Shown here piece by piece: positions 44,504 through 53,248 of a DNA stretch of 64,000 nucleotides. Positions within the stretch are counted from its first letter, which is position 1. Every line of letters begins with the position of its first letter. Source of the stretch: Calidifontibacillus erzurumensis (lineage in GTDB: Bacteria > Bacillota > Bacilli > Bacillales > Bacillaceae_J). Location: NCBI RefSeq assembly GCF_013303125.1, contig NZ_JABTTE010000017.1:1-64000 (forward strand), given 5' to 3'. Made by a program: the position numbers and the translations under genes. A model generated the notes under the pieces. The model saw nothing but the letters and a program-made list of their open reading frames with translations, did not search any database and was not told where the DNA came from.

Positions 44504-45378
44504 GATTCGTTTTGACAGCTTTCTTTCTTTAATTTCCAAATGACATTTCCTAAAGCAAAGATCCATAGGATGGAAAGAACAACGTACGTATAGAGGCTCG
44601 TAATGTAAGAGGCATTGAGCGCTCCTAAAAGCGTTCTTATATTAGTTATGATTATCATGCCGCCAACAAGGGCCCCTAACAAATTCGTTGGGATTATTTT
44701 TACGAGCCAAGCAGCAATGGGTGCCGCAATAAGACCACCGATCATAAATGCAATAACCCATTGAATGTTTATTTGTGACCATCCTATTGTCAGTAGAAAG
44801 CCGATTGTAGATGAGAGAGCGATTGCAAATTCACTAGTATCAACGGATCCGATGACTTTTCTCGGTTCCATATCATTTTTTGTCATTAAAACAGGTGTTG
44901 CAATTGGACCCCATCCCCCGCCGCCTGTTGCATCGAAAAAACCAGCGATAAAACCAAGTGAGATTAAATGTTTGTGATTCCTTTTTGTATTGGCAATTTT
45001 CGAAGGCTGGTTACGGTGAAATAAAAATCTGTACATTACAAATATGCCTAGAAGCAATAAAAATGTGGATACAAATGGTTTGATGATCTCGCCGGGAATG
45101 CTCCCTAAAAAACAGGCTCCAAGAAAAGCACCGATAGAACCAGGTAAAATTAATTTACGAACAACTTGTTTGTCGACATTCCCGAAGCGGATGTGGGAAA
45201 TGCCTGATGCTGCTGTTGTTACAACTTCAGCCATATGAACGGAAGCAGATGCAACTGCAGGAGCAATGCCGAACATGAGCAATAAAGAAGTGGAAGTAAC
45301 TCCGTATGACATCCCTAATGTTCCATCAACTAATTGTGCTGCAAATCCGATCAAAGCAAAAATAACCAACCTTCTCAA
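44482..45378 (-). CDS. TauE/SafE-family anion exporter
   Basis: 298 residues with about eight helices. The two-fold repeat of the family is seen: IGFAAQLVDGTLGMSYGVTST and LGFIAGFFDATGGGGWGPIAT. The family moves sulfite, sulfoacetate and related anions. It starts after GGAGAGG. Its position near yedE suggests a role in sulfur or selenium oxyanion export, which is inference. Confidence 0.88.
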   Translation of the reverse strand: MRRLVIFALIGFAAQLVDGTLGMSYGVTSTSLLLMFGIAPAVASASVHMAEVVTTAASGISHIRFGNVDKQVVRKLILPGSIGAFLGACFLGSIPGEIIKPFVSTFLLLLGIFVMYRFLFHRNQPSKIANTKRNHKHLISLGFIAGFFDATGGGGWGPIATPVLMTKNDMEPRKVIGSVDTSEFAIALSSTIGFLLTIGWSQINIQWVIAFMIGGLIAAPIAAWLVKIIPTNLLGALVGGMIIITNIRTLLGALNASYITSLYTYVVLSILWIFALGNVIWKLKKESCQNESRRLNSY

Positions 45379-45564
45379 AGGTACCTCTCCTTTATATTTA
45401 TTGTGATTAACTATGGATGTTTTTTCGTCTGAAAGTTCACAAGTCTAACGTAAAATATGTTTGATTTCCAAAACGGGTTCTTTGTCTATATAAAAAAAGG
45501 GCGTTTATCACGATTGTTTATAGTCGAATTTTGACGTAAAATTGTGTAAAAATTTTATATATTG

Positions 45565-45593
45565 TTGTTTCACTAATGTTATAGTGTTATAAT
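45565..45593 (+). promoter_or_regulatory. SigA-type promoter of the second amino-acid ABC operon
   Basis: TTGTTT, 17-base spacer, TATAAT, located 50 bases before the start codon. Confidence 0.6.
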
Positions 45594-45643
45594 GTATTAG
45601 CGTACTAAAGTAAAATTAAAATTTAAAAGGTGGTCTATTAAAT

Positions 45644-46459
45644 ATGAAACGGCTTTGGACTATGATTCTAGCAATCGGGCTTGTACTCGCACTTGTTGCA
45701 GGTTGTTCTTCAAATTCTCAATCTAAAAATCAAGAACAATCTTCGGATTCTTCAACCACTTCATCTGAAAAAGAGACATTGGTGATTGGTATTGATGATA
45801 AATTTGCACCAATGGGTTTTCGTGATGAAAATAATGAAATTGTTGGCTTTGACATTGATTATGCAAGAGCAGCAGCTGAAAAAATGGGTGTAGAAGTGCA
45901 GTTCCAACCAATTGATTGGAAAACGAAAGAAGCAGAGCTTAACAGTGGCAGAATCGACTTGATTTGGAATGGTTATACTATTACAGATGAACGTAAAGAA
46001 AAAGTATTATTTACGAAACCATACTTAGCAAACGCTCAAGTAGTTGTTACACTAGCTGATTCACCTATTGAAAAACTTGCTGACTTGGAAGGAAAAGTTG
46101 TTGGTCTTCAAGCTCTTTCTTCTGCAGCAGATGCTTTAAATGCAAACCCAATTAAAGATAAAATTAAGACAGTTACAGAATTTGCCGATAATGTAACGGC
46201 TCTCAACGATTTGAAAAATGGCCGTATTGATGCGGTAGTTATCGATGAGATTGTGATCAACTACTATATGACAAAAGAGCAAGAAACTTTTAAAGTGCTT
46301 GAAGAATCACTTGCACCTGAAGAATATGGCGTAGGTGTGAAGAAAGGCAATGAGGAATTATTAGAGAAATTGCAAAAAGCACTTGATGAGTTAAATGCAG
46401 ACGGCACAGCCGCTGAAATTTCTAAAAAATGGTTTGGTGAAGATAAAATTTTAAAATAA
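45644..46459 (+). CDS. Amino-acid ABC transporter, substrate-binding lipoprotein
   Basis: 271 residues; signal ending in LVAGC followed by a Ser/Gln-rich linker. SBP_bac_3 features: LVIGIDDKFAPMGFRDENNE, GFDIDYARAAAEKMGVEVQFQ, DLIWNGYTITDERKEKVLFT, GRIDAVVIDEIVINYYM. It binds a polar amino acid, and cystine-type ligands are possible; the substrate is not readable. It is the first gene of an operon with the permease (46784) and ATPase (47459), with a palindromic element in between. Confidence 0.93.
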   Translation: MKRLWTMILAIGLVLALVAGCSSNSQSKNQEQSSDSSTTSSEKETLVIGIDDKFAPMGFRDENNEIVGFDIDYARAAAEKMGVEVQFQPIDWKTKEAELNSGRIDLIWNGYTITDERKEKVLFTKPYLANAQVVVTLADSPIEKLADLEGKVVGLQALSSAADALNANPIKDKIKTVTEFADNVTALNDLKNGRIDAVVIDEIVINYYMTKEQETFKVLEESLAPEEYGVGVKKGNEELLEKLQKALDELNADGTAAEISKKWFGEDKILK

Positions 46460-46570
46460 TACATTGGTGAAGGCGTCGCGAAAAGAACTTTTATCATAGA
46501 ACTATATTTAGGTTCTTTTGTTAACGACTAATAATTATATATTTTTTCCTCTTATTTTCACAATATGAAT

Positions 46571-46675
46571 CAAAAATGGGCAGTCTCGAAAGTGTCTGGC
46601 ATCCATATGCAGGAAGCCAACGCATCTGCATAATCGTATGTAGTGCCTGACAAATTTGAGACAGCCCTATTTTTG
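46571..46675. repeat. Palindromic element, copy 2
   Basis: CAAAAATGGGCAGTCTCGAA... at the left and ...TTTGAGACAGCCCTATTTTTG at the right are inverted ends, with a second inverted pair (GTGTCTGGCA/TGCCTGACA) inside. It is related to copy 1 at 7211-7313. The right arm ends in a T tract, so it may act as a partial terminator between the binding-protein and permease genes. Confidence 0.75.
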
Positions 46676-46783
46676 TGATTTTTGTAAAATAATCGAAGCC
46701 AGTGATTTTCTCTATATTAAGAAGAACATCAATTGCCCCGATTTGATCCATTGAACGTTTCCTTAAGTTGGAGGTTTTCATTT

Positions 46784-47443
46784 ATGTCTTTAGATTACAT
46801 GATTTCGATTACAATGCCGATGCTCGAAGGAGCGAAGATGACAATTCTTCTGTTTTTCATTGCCATTATCGCTTCCATACCATTAGGGTTTTTGTTAACG
46901 CTTCTAGCAAAAAGCAGATTTAAGTTAATCGCGCGGCTAACTCAAGGTTACATATATGTCATGCGCGGTACGCCGCTTTTGCTGCAATTATTGTTAATTG
47001 CTTTTGGTCTGCCGATGCTTCCAGTTGTCGGTGAGTATTTAGTTCTTGATCGATTTGTTGCAGCATGTCTAGGGTTTATTTTAAACTATGCAGCTTATTT
47101 TGCAGAAATTTTCCGTGGCGGTCTTCTTGCTATTGATAAAGGACAATATGAAGCTGCTCAAGTGTTGGGGTTAAATAAATGGCAGACAACAACGAGGATC
47201 ATCTTGCCGCAAATGTTTCGCATTGCTCTTCCAGCAGTTGCAAATGAATCGGTAACTTTAGTGAAAGATACGGCACTTTTATATGCTGTTGCGGTACCAG
47301 AATTGCTGCATTTTGCCCAAACAGCTGTCAACCGTGATTTTACAATTGTTCCATTTTTCCTTGCAGGAGTCATTTATTTACTCATGACAATGGTATTAAC
47401 AGTTTTCTTTAAATGGCTGGAACAAAGGCTTAAGTTTGAATAG
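46784..47443 (+). CDS. Amino-acid ABC transporter, permease
   Basis: 219 residues from the ATG at 46784, nine bases after GGAGG. The N-terminal LEGAKMTILLFFIAIIASIPLG and the EAA loop EAAQVLGLNKWQTTTRIILPQ are those of HisM/GlnP-type permeases. Five helices are predicted. It forms a complex with the ATPase encoded 16 bases downstream. Confidence 0.94.
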   Translation: MSLDYMISITMPMLEGAKMTILLFFIAIIASIPLGFLLTLLAKSRFKLIARLTQGYIYVMRGTPLLLQLLLIAFGLPMLPVVGEYLVLDRFVAACLGFILNYAAYFAEIFRGGLLAIDKGQYEAAQVLGLNKWQTTTRIILPQMFRIALPAVANESVTLVKDTALLYAVAVPELLHFAQTAVNRDFTIVPFFLAGVIYLLMTMVLTVFFKWLEQRLKFE

Positions 47444-47458
47444 AGGAGGTGCAAGGAA

Positions 47459-48205
47459 ATGGCTATCATTGAAGTTTCAAACCTTAAGAAATCTTATGGC
47501 AAGTTAGAAGTTCTGAAACAAATTACGTTTGATGTAAATAAAAATGATGTTGTTGCGGTTATTGGTCCATCTGGTTCGGGTAAAAGTACAATGCTCCGCA
47601 GTCTCATCCATCTTGAGGAAATAGATGGTGGGAGCATCAAGGTTGATGGCGATTATTTAGTGAAAGATGGGGTTTATGCAAGTCCCCATGAAATTAAACG
47701 GATTACCGCTAAAATGGGAATGGTATTCCAGCATTTTAATCTTTTTCCTCATTTAACGGTGAAGGATAATTTGGAAATGGCTCCTCGGTTATTAAAGCGA
47801 GAGGACGTTCAAGTTATTGAGCAGAGAAGAGCCGAACTGCTTGAAAAAATTGGTCTTACAAAATGGGCCGATGCTTACCCGTCCAGGCTTTCAGGTGGTC
47901 AAAAACAAAGGGTGGCCATTGCCCGCGCTCTTATGATGAATCCTGATATTTTGTTATTTGACGAGCCAACTTCAGCATTGGATCCGGAATTAACTGGTGA
48001 AGTGCTGCAAGTAATGAAAGACTTAGCTCAAGAACATATGACAATGATTGTTGTAACCCACGAAATGGGGTTTGCAAAAGAAGTTGCCAACCGCGTCATT
48101 TTCATGGATAACGGAGAAATCGTTGAATCCGGACATCCAACAGAGTTGTTTGAAAATCCGCAGTGTGAACGGACGAAAGCATTTTTGAACCGCAGTTTGA
48201 AGTAG
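47459..48205 (+). CDS. Amino-acid ABC transporter, ATP-binding protein
   Basis: 248 residues. Walker [10 protein letters not shown], the PAAT-type insert after it, Q-loop [14 protein letters not shown], signature LSGGQKQR, Walker [13 protein letters not shown] and His in VVTHE. RBS GAGGAGG. It energises the transporter of this operon. Confidence 0.95.
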   Translation: MAIIEVSNLKKSYGKLEVLKQITFDVNKNDVVAVIGPSGSGKSTMLRSLIHLEEIDGGSIKVDGDYLVKDGVYASPHEIKRITAKMGMVFQHFNLFPHLTVKDNLEMAPRLLKREDVQVIEQRRAELLEKIGLTKWADAYPSRLSGGQKQRVAIARALMMNPDILLFDEPTSALDPELTGEVLQVMKDLAQEHMTMIVVTHEMGFAKEVANRVIFMDNGEIVESGHPTELFENPQCERTKAFLNRSLK

Positions 48206-48311
48206 ATGTTTTTGCCTTCATTTATGAATGTTTTGAGTTAAAAAGGAATGGCTGCCATTTAACTATAATTTTTTAAGATGCAAAAATTAAAAAATAGTGT
48301 AACAAAAAATG

Positions 48312-48361
48312 AATCCCTTCGACTAAATAGTAAAAGTCATTTAGTTGGAGGGGATTTTTTT
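48312..48361 (+). terminator. Terminator hairpin that includes the ribosome site of the next gene
   Basis: AATCCCTTCGACTAAA pairs with TTTAGTTGGAGGGGATT, followed by a T run that directly meets a TTG start. GGAGGGG, the ribosome site of the lipoprotein gene, is inside the 3' arm. It can end the ABC operon and also hide the translation start of the next gene. Confidence 0.65.
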
Positions 48362-48899
48362 GAAGAAAATAGGGATGGTAGCATTGTTTTTGTTAATAGG
48401 TATTTTATCAGCTGGTTGTGGAACTGCATCTCAAGTGCCAGAAGGGGAGCAGCCGAACGAGGAAGTAAGTAACTCTGAGGTAGTATCAGAAACAGGGGAT
48501 CAAGATATAGCTAAGGAAGTAGAACAAGTTGTTAAAGATTTTGGCAGCAAGCTGCAAAATGTTTCTCTCATGGCACCTGAAGATGTATTAAGTGAGAGTA
48601 TGAAAGAAAACTACGGAAATTATGTCAGCGAGCAATTGATCGAAAAATGGCTTAGTGATCCGCTCAATGCACCTGGAAGATTGACATCAAGTCCTTGGCC
48701 TGACCGTATTGAAATCACAACAGTTGAAAAACTTTCTGAAGATGAGTATCAAGTAGAAGGTACTATTATTGAAATTACTAGTGAGAATTTAACTGATGAT
48801 GGAATTACTGCAAAAAGGCCAATTACACTTTTAGTAAAGCAATATGATGGAAAGTGGCTAATCGAAGATGTAACGATGGGAGATTATGTGAATGAGTAG
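48360..48899 (+). CDS. Hypothetical lipoprotein
   Basis: 179 residues from a TTG after GGAGGGG. Signal KKIGMVALFLLIGILSAGC gives a lipid-anchored Cys, followed by an acidic linker. The mature domain (about residues 60-179) ends in LLVKQYDGKWLIEDVTMGDY, the pattern of small NTF2-like extracellular domains. No enzyme motif. Its start lies inside a terminator-like hairpin (48312-48361). Confidence 0.8.
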   Translation: MKKIGMVALFLLIGILSAGCGTASQVPEGEQPNEEVSNSEVVSETGDQDIAKEVEQVVKDFGSKLQNVSLMAPEDVLSESMKENYGNYVSEQLIEKWLSDPLNAPGRLTSSPWPDRIEITTVEKLSEDEYQVEGTIIEITSENLTDDGITAKRPITLLVKQYDGKWLIEDVTMGDYVNE

Positions 48900-48952
48900 T
48901 ATCGGGAGCGAGTGGGGGGCGAAATTAAACAAATAATAGAAGGCATAAAAAT

Positions 48953-48988
48953 ATCCGCGAAACTCGCGGATTAACAGCCACCTGCTCA
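48953..48988 (-). promoter_or_regulatory. Candidate SECIS element of the FmdB gene, also terminator-like
   Basis: On the minus strand, 14 nt after the UGA, AUCCGCGA-GUU-UCGCGGAU forms an 8-bp perfect stem with a GUU loop starting 22 nt from the UGA, and is followed by a U-rich run. The distance and the loop-initial G fit bacterial SECIS elements. The stem and the following U residues also fit a terminator, so it may be only that. Confidence 0.5.
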
Positions 48989-49189
48989 TGTGAACCCTCT
49001 TAATGGAGAGGTATGGCTTCTACTTTGGGAGGCGCCTGAAACGATAGTGTCTTTCACATTCACTTTATAGATTCTTTCATTCTTTTCACTGCCACAGGAT
49101 GGGCATTTGACATCAGCCAACTTTGAAAATGAAATCATGACTTGGTATTCTTTTTGGCAATTTTGGCAGCGCAAATCGTAAAGGGGCAT
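48971..49189 (-). CDS. FmdB-type zinc ribbon protein with in-frame UGA (candidate selenoprotein)
   Basis: 72 codons if UGA at 48986-48988 (codon 68) is read through, 67 if it stops there. The ATG follows AGGAGC. The N-terminus MPLYDLRCQNCQKEY and KCPSCGSEKNERIYKV form the FmdB zinc ribbon with two CxxC pairs. After GFT comes UGA, then Ala-Gly-Gly-Cys and UAA. FmdB-family proteins often have a Cys-rich tail, so a U-A-G-G-C ending is plausible. A hairpin follows with the geometry of a SECIS element. A protein that simply stops at UGA is also possible. Confidence 0.7.
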
Positions 49190-49431
49190 CGTTAACAGCT
49201 CCTTTTTTTGTATAAATACATATACATATATAGGTATATAATAAATCGCCTGCATATTCAAGTTATTTTTGAATTTAGTTAAAGATGGCAATTGAATGTA
49301 CTTCGATCTCATTTTTTAAAATTCCAAACTTTCATTACATCTGTTTTTTTATATTTTTGGTGGAGGTAGTATTAATAAGCAGCTATTCCTCCTATAAATA
49401 CTGCTGTAAACTTGCCAATGCCCATCCCATA

Positions 49432-50445
49432 TTAATCACTAGTCCATATGATGTTTCCTTCTTTATTTATATAGCCAGAGGTATCGTCGTTATAAATGGC
49501 TGCCAATCCATTTTGGAATGGCCTTGCTTTTTGAAACGTTGGTGGAATAATAATGTCGCCATTCATGGAAATATATCCGTATTTTCCGTCTTGTTTCACT
49601 AAAAATATTCCTTCAGTCTGAGGTTCGATATTTTCAAACTGAGGTGCTAAAACAAATTTTCCTTGTTTATTAATAACTCCAAACTTATCGTTTATTTTTA
49701 CGATCGCAAGACCATGAAAAAATCTGCTGGCCATGTCAAACTGAAAATCAATAACAATACTTTCATTAAGGTCGATATAGCCGAAAAGGTGGTCCTTGGA
49801 AACAGCAACAAGCCCATCTGCATAGCCGCTCATATTTTTATAAATAGGTTCAATGACAAAATTTCCTGTTTGATCTATCAAACCATATTTATCATTGATA
49901 GATACAACTGCAAAACCTTCGTGAAAGGCAGTGGCAGTATCAAATTTCGGTGGTATGACCATCTTTCCATGTTGATCTAAATAGCCATATTTCTCATTTA
50001 AGCGAAAGGCAGCAAGACCTTCTGAATAGGCATTAATACAATCATAAGATGCTTCAAATAGTAATTTTCCTGATTTATCAATTACCCCATACTTTTTTCC
50101 TTTTTCAAAAGATGGAATGACAGAAGCGAGTCCTTCATGAAAAGAATTTGCTAGTGCAAATTGCGGAGTAATTTCATATATTCCTTTTTCATTAATATAA
50201 CCATACTTGTCTCCTGTTTGTACGACAGCTAATCCTTCAGAAAAATTTTCAGCATAATCAAATTGAGGTTCAATCACTATTTTCCCTTGTTCATTAATAA
50301 ATCCATATTTGCCATTAACATTCATTACATATAGATGTTTAAACGGAACATCATTGACTGCTACTAGCTGTTGTTCAGATGAACAGCTGCTGATAACAAT
50401 GAAAATAAAAAACATTAAGAGCGCAGATAGAGATTTTTTTCCCAT
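49432..50445 (-). CDS. WG-repeat lipoprotein
   Basis: 337 residues. The signal ends in FIFIVISSCSS, a lipobox. The rest consists of about ten copies of a 30-odd residue KWG/WG repeat (KYGFINEQGKIVIEPQFDYAENF, EGLAVVQTGDKYGYINEKG and so on). WG repeats form beta structures of unknown role and are common in bacterial surface proteins. It is monocistronic. Confidence 0.9.
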   Translation of the reverse strand: MGKKSLSALLMFFIFIVISSCSSEQQLVAVNDVPFKHLYVMNVNGKYGFINEQGKIVIEPQFDYAENFSEGLAVVQTGDKYGYINEKGIYEITPQFALANSFHEGLASVIPSFEKGKKYGVIDKSGKLLFEASYDCINAYSEGLAAFRLNEKYGYLDQHGKMVIPPKFDTATAFHEGFAVVSINDKYGLIDQTGNFVIEPIYKNMSGYADGLVAVSKDHLFGYIDLNESIVIDFQFDMASRFFHGLAIVKINDKFGVINKQGKFVLAPQFENIEPQTEGIFLVKQDGKYGYISMNGDIIIPPTFQKARPFQNGLAAIYNDDTSGYINKEGNIIWTSD

Positions 50446-50590
50446 TTATATCACCTCTTAATTTCCATTATACTACATACCTTATTGGGTATGTGAAGTA
50501 TAATGGAAAAAGTAATAAAAATAAGGTGACCGGTCATATTATGGTAATATTATTTTTAGACATTCGTATTAAGAAAGGGCTTGAAATAGA

Positions 50591-51508
50591 ATGGAAATAA
50601 AAAAAGTGTCAATGATTGGATTGGGGGCTCTAGGCATTTTATTTGGTCATCATTTGTCCAAGCGCATGCCAAAAGAAGATTTAAGAATCGTTGCTGATAG
50701 AAAGCGGATTGAGAAATATGAGACTGAAGGAGTTTATTGTAATGATGAGCGGTGCAATTTTAATTACGTCGCTCCAGAAGAGAATTGTGAGCCCGCCGAT
50801 TTGTTAATATTTACAGTAAAAAACAGCGGTTTAAAGGATGCGATAAAAGCTGTAAAAAATCATGTTGGTGAAAATACAATTATCATTTCTGCTTTGAATG
50901 GGATTTCGAGTGAAGCCATCATTGGCGAAACATATGGCATGGATAAACTGTTATATTGTGTTGCCCAAGGAATGGATGCTGTTAAGGTAGGAAATAAACT
51001 TACATACGAAAATATGGGAATGTTATGCATTGGTGATCAAAAGCCTGGCATTATTTCTGAAAAAGTGAAAAGGGTTGCTGCGTTTTTTGAAAAACAGAAC
51101 GTTCCGTATGAAATTGAAAAGGACATGTATAAAAAATTGTGGAGTAAATTTATGCTAAATGTCGGTGTAAATCAAACCGTTGCTGTTTATGGAAGCAACT
51201 ATGGTGATATTCAACGGGAAGGTCCGGCAAGAGAGATGATGATTGCAGCGATGCGGGAAGTGATAACACTTGCTGAAAAAGAAGGGATTATGTTAACGGA
51301 AGACGATATTACATATTGGCTTCATGTTCTAAGCAAATTAAGTCCGGAAGGGAAACCTTCGATGGCTCAAGATGTGGAAGCCAAGCGTTTAAGTGAAGTT
51401 GATCTTTTTGCAGGAACAGTGTTGGAATTAGGGAAAAAACACGGCATTCCTACACCTGTAAATAAAGAATTGTATGAACGGATTAAAGAAATTGAAAGTC
51501 AATACTAA
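50591..51508 (+). CDS. Ketopantoate reductase-family protein
   Basis: 305 residues. The N-terminal Rossmann motif GLGALGILFG (about 9-18) binds NADP(H). FTVKNSGLKDAI, the Lys in KLWSKFMLNVGVNQT and the C-terminal helical domain (EGKPSMAQDVEAKRLSEVDLFAG) are typical of ApbA/PanE. PanE reduces 2-dehydropantoate to pantoate for coenzyme A. Bacilli have several paralogs, so the exact substrate is uncertain. It is monocistronic with a terminator. Confidence 0.88.
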   Translation: MEIKKVSMIGLGALGILFGHHLSKRMPKEDLRIVADRKRIEKYETEGVYCNDERCNFNYVAPEENCEPADLLIFTVKNSGLKDAIKAVKNHVGENTIIISALNGISSEAIIGETYGMDKLLYCVAQGMDAVKVGNKLTYENMGMLCIGDQKPGIISEKVKRVAAFFEKQNVPYEIEKDMYKKLWSKFMLNVGVNQTVAVYGSNYGDIQREGPAREMMIAAMREVITLAEKEGIMLTEDDITYWLHVLSKLSPEGKPSMAQDVEAKRLSEVDLFAGTVLELGKKHGIPTPVNKELYERIKEIESQY

Positions 51509-51518
51509 ATGAATGAAA

Positions 51519-51552
51519 GAAAAGGGCAGTTCGACTTCTGAACGCCCTTTTT
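51519..51552 (+). terminator. Terminator of the ketopantoate reductase-like gene
   Basis: AAAGGGCAGTTC pairs with GAACGCCCTTTTT. Confidence 0.88.
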
Positions 51553-51590
51553 CAACATCCAAACATTTTAGAAACTTTCATTAGTTCTGT

Positions 51591-51815
51591 TTATTTCTTT
51601 TGAACAGTAATTGTCCAAGCGGCATCGCCAATTTGTTCGAAATTGGTTACTTTATGACCTTCCTCAGCAGCCCAGCGAGGAATGCTTTCTGTTGCTTGGG
51701 TGCAATCAAATTGAATAACTAATTCGTCACCGGAATTTAACTCCTGTATTGCTTTTTTTGCTTCAACTAGAGGAAATGGGCAAACTTGACCCATTACTTC
51801 TAAAACTTTTTGCAT
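51591..51815 (-). CDS. TusA-family sulfur carrier with intact CPxP Cys
   Basis: 74 residues. The motif GQVCPFPLVEAKKAIQEL has the sulfur-carrying Cys12. It follows the YeeE/YedE gene by 12 bases. In such pairs the membrane protein brings in thiosulfate or a related sulfur species and TusA receives the sulfur. It is the Cys counterpart of the UGA-containing yedF at 41520. Confidence 0.9.
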   Translation of the reverse strand: MQKVLEVMGQVCPFPLVEAKKAIQELNSGDELVIQFDCTQATESIPRWAAEEGHKVTNFEQIGDAAWTITVQKK

Positions 51816-51827
51816 GATTAAGACCTC

Positions 51828-52898
51828 CTAAGCTGTAACTGTTGTTTTTGATGCAACTTGTTTTGCTGATCTTTGATTTACACGGATAAATATAAAATAT
51901 GATGCAGTCCAAGTTCCTAAAATCATAAATAATAATCCGATCCAACCTTGCCAAGTCATCATTGCTGTCATAACTAAACCGTTTCCGATCGAGCAGCCGC
52001 CTGCTATACTTGCACCAAAACCCATGAAAAGGCCTCCGATGAAACTTCTAATTCCCGTTTTTGTATCTGGCATTCTGAATCGGAATTCTCGGCTCATTTT
52101 TGCAGCAAAGAAAGAGCCTAAGAAAATTCCAAGAACTAGAAAAACACCCCAGTTTAAAATAGAGATATCACCGCTGACTAAATATTGAAGAATATTCGCT
52201 GTCGGTGTCGTAATCCCGAGTCCAAATACCCGACCTGTTGCGGCGCTAAGCGGCCAAGCGATCGTTGCGATTACACCTACGAGAACTGCAGTAAAAAACG
52301 GATGCCATCTTTTTTCAAATAATAAATGAGCTAGGCCTGTACGTTTCGGTTTCATTGTCGGAATGATTACTTTTGGCTTTTTAAGTTCTCTAACGACAAT
52401 GATTAAAATGATTGCTATGAATATACCGATCACAATCCAATTGGAGATACCGAAGCTGTCAGCAATTGAGTTTGATGGTAGTTGGGTCGTTTTAAATGCT
52501 CCATTAATTGGCGCCAAAGGTCCAGATTTCATGACTGCACTCATGACCATATATCCTGCTAAAGCGATCCAACTACCAATGAGCCCTTCCCCTGCACGAT
52601 ACCACGTACCAGTTGCGCAACCGCCGGCAAAAACAATTCCAATCCCGAAGATATAGGAACCAATAATGACAGCAAGCCAAGGAAAAGTCCCAGCCGTGTA
52701 TTCGAAAGCACCGTACTGAATAAGTGCATATACGCCAATACTTTGAACAGCAATGGCAATTAATAATGCGTAAAACATTCGATTATCCTTTGCAATATAC
52801 ATATCGCGAAATCCACCAGTGAGGCAGAAGCGGCCACGTTGCATAACAAAGCCGAGAAGGGCGCCGCACAATAAGCCGGTTACTATCATCTGTACCAT
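51828..52898 (-). CDS. YeeE/YedE-family transporter
   Basis: 356 residues from the ATG at 52898, after GAGGAGG. About nine helices; the Cys motifs QRGRFCLTGGFRDMY, FAGGCATGTWYRAGEG and ASIAGGCSIGNGLV line the pore in this family (thiosulfate uptake is known for YeeE). It is more distant from E. coli YedE than the protein at 41789. It forms an operon with the tusA-like gene. Confidence 0.9.
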   Translation of the reverse strand: MVQMIVTGLLCGALLGFVMQRGRFCLTGGFRDMYIAKDNRMFYALLIAIAVQSIGVYALIQYGAFEYTAGTFPWLAVIIGSYIFGIGIVFAGGCATGTWYRAGEGLIGSWIALAGYMVMSAVMKSGPLAPINGAFKTTQLPSNSIADSFGISNWIVIGIFIAIILIIVVRELKKPKVIIPTMKPKRTGLAHLLFEKRWHPFFTAVLVGVIATIAWPLSAATGRVFGLGITTPTANILQYLVSGDISILNWGVFLVLGIFLGSFFAAKMSREFRFRMPDTKTGIRSFIGGLFMGFGASIAGGCSIGNGLVMTAMMTWQGWIGLLFMILGTWTASYFIFIRVNQRSAKQVASKTTVTA

Positions 52899-53248
52899 TA
52901 TTTTCATCCTCCTCAATTAATTCCCAAGTAAGTTGATAGGAATATATTAAAATGAGTCTGCCATTTCGTCAATATTTTTGTTTTAAAAATTTTCCAAATA
53001 AACCATCATGCAATCTTTGAAGGGGTAATGACATTCACACATCAATCATGAAATAGATACTAAAGAATGATAATGTTTCATAAGTGAAACAATATTGAAT
53101 AAAAGTCAGTGGACTGTATGTTAGGGGTTGAATTTCCTTATAACAAATGTTTCATTAAATGGAAAGATTTAAATAGGCAAATCATTCAAATTTTGATAAA
53201 GTAATAATTAAAAAATAAATATACAATGATTATTTGGAGGTTGATTTA
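52899..53248. other. Intergenic region, 350 bp, with an inverted repeat
   Basis: Between divergent genes. TGTTTCA-TAAG-TGAAACA at 53074-53091 is a perfect 7-bp inverted repeat and may be an operator. No other element is seen. Confidence 0.45.
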
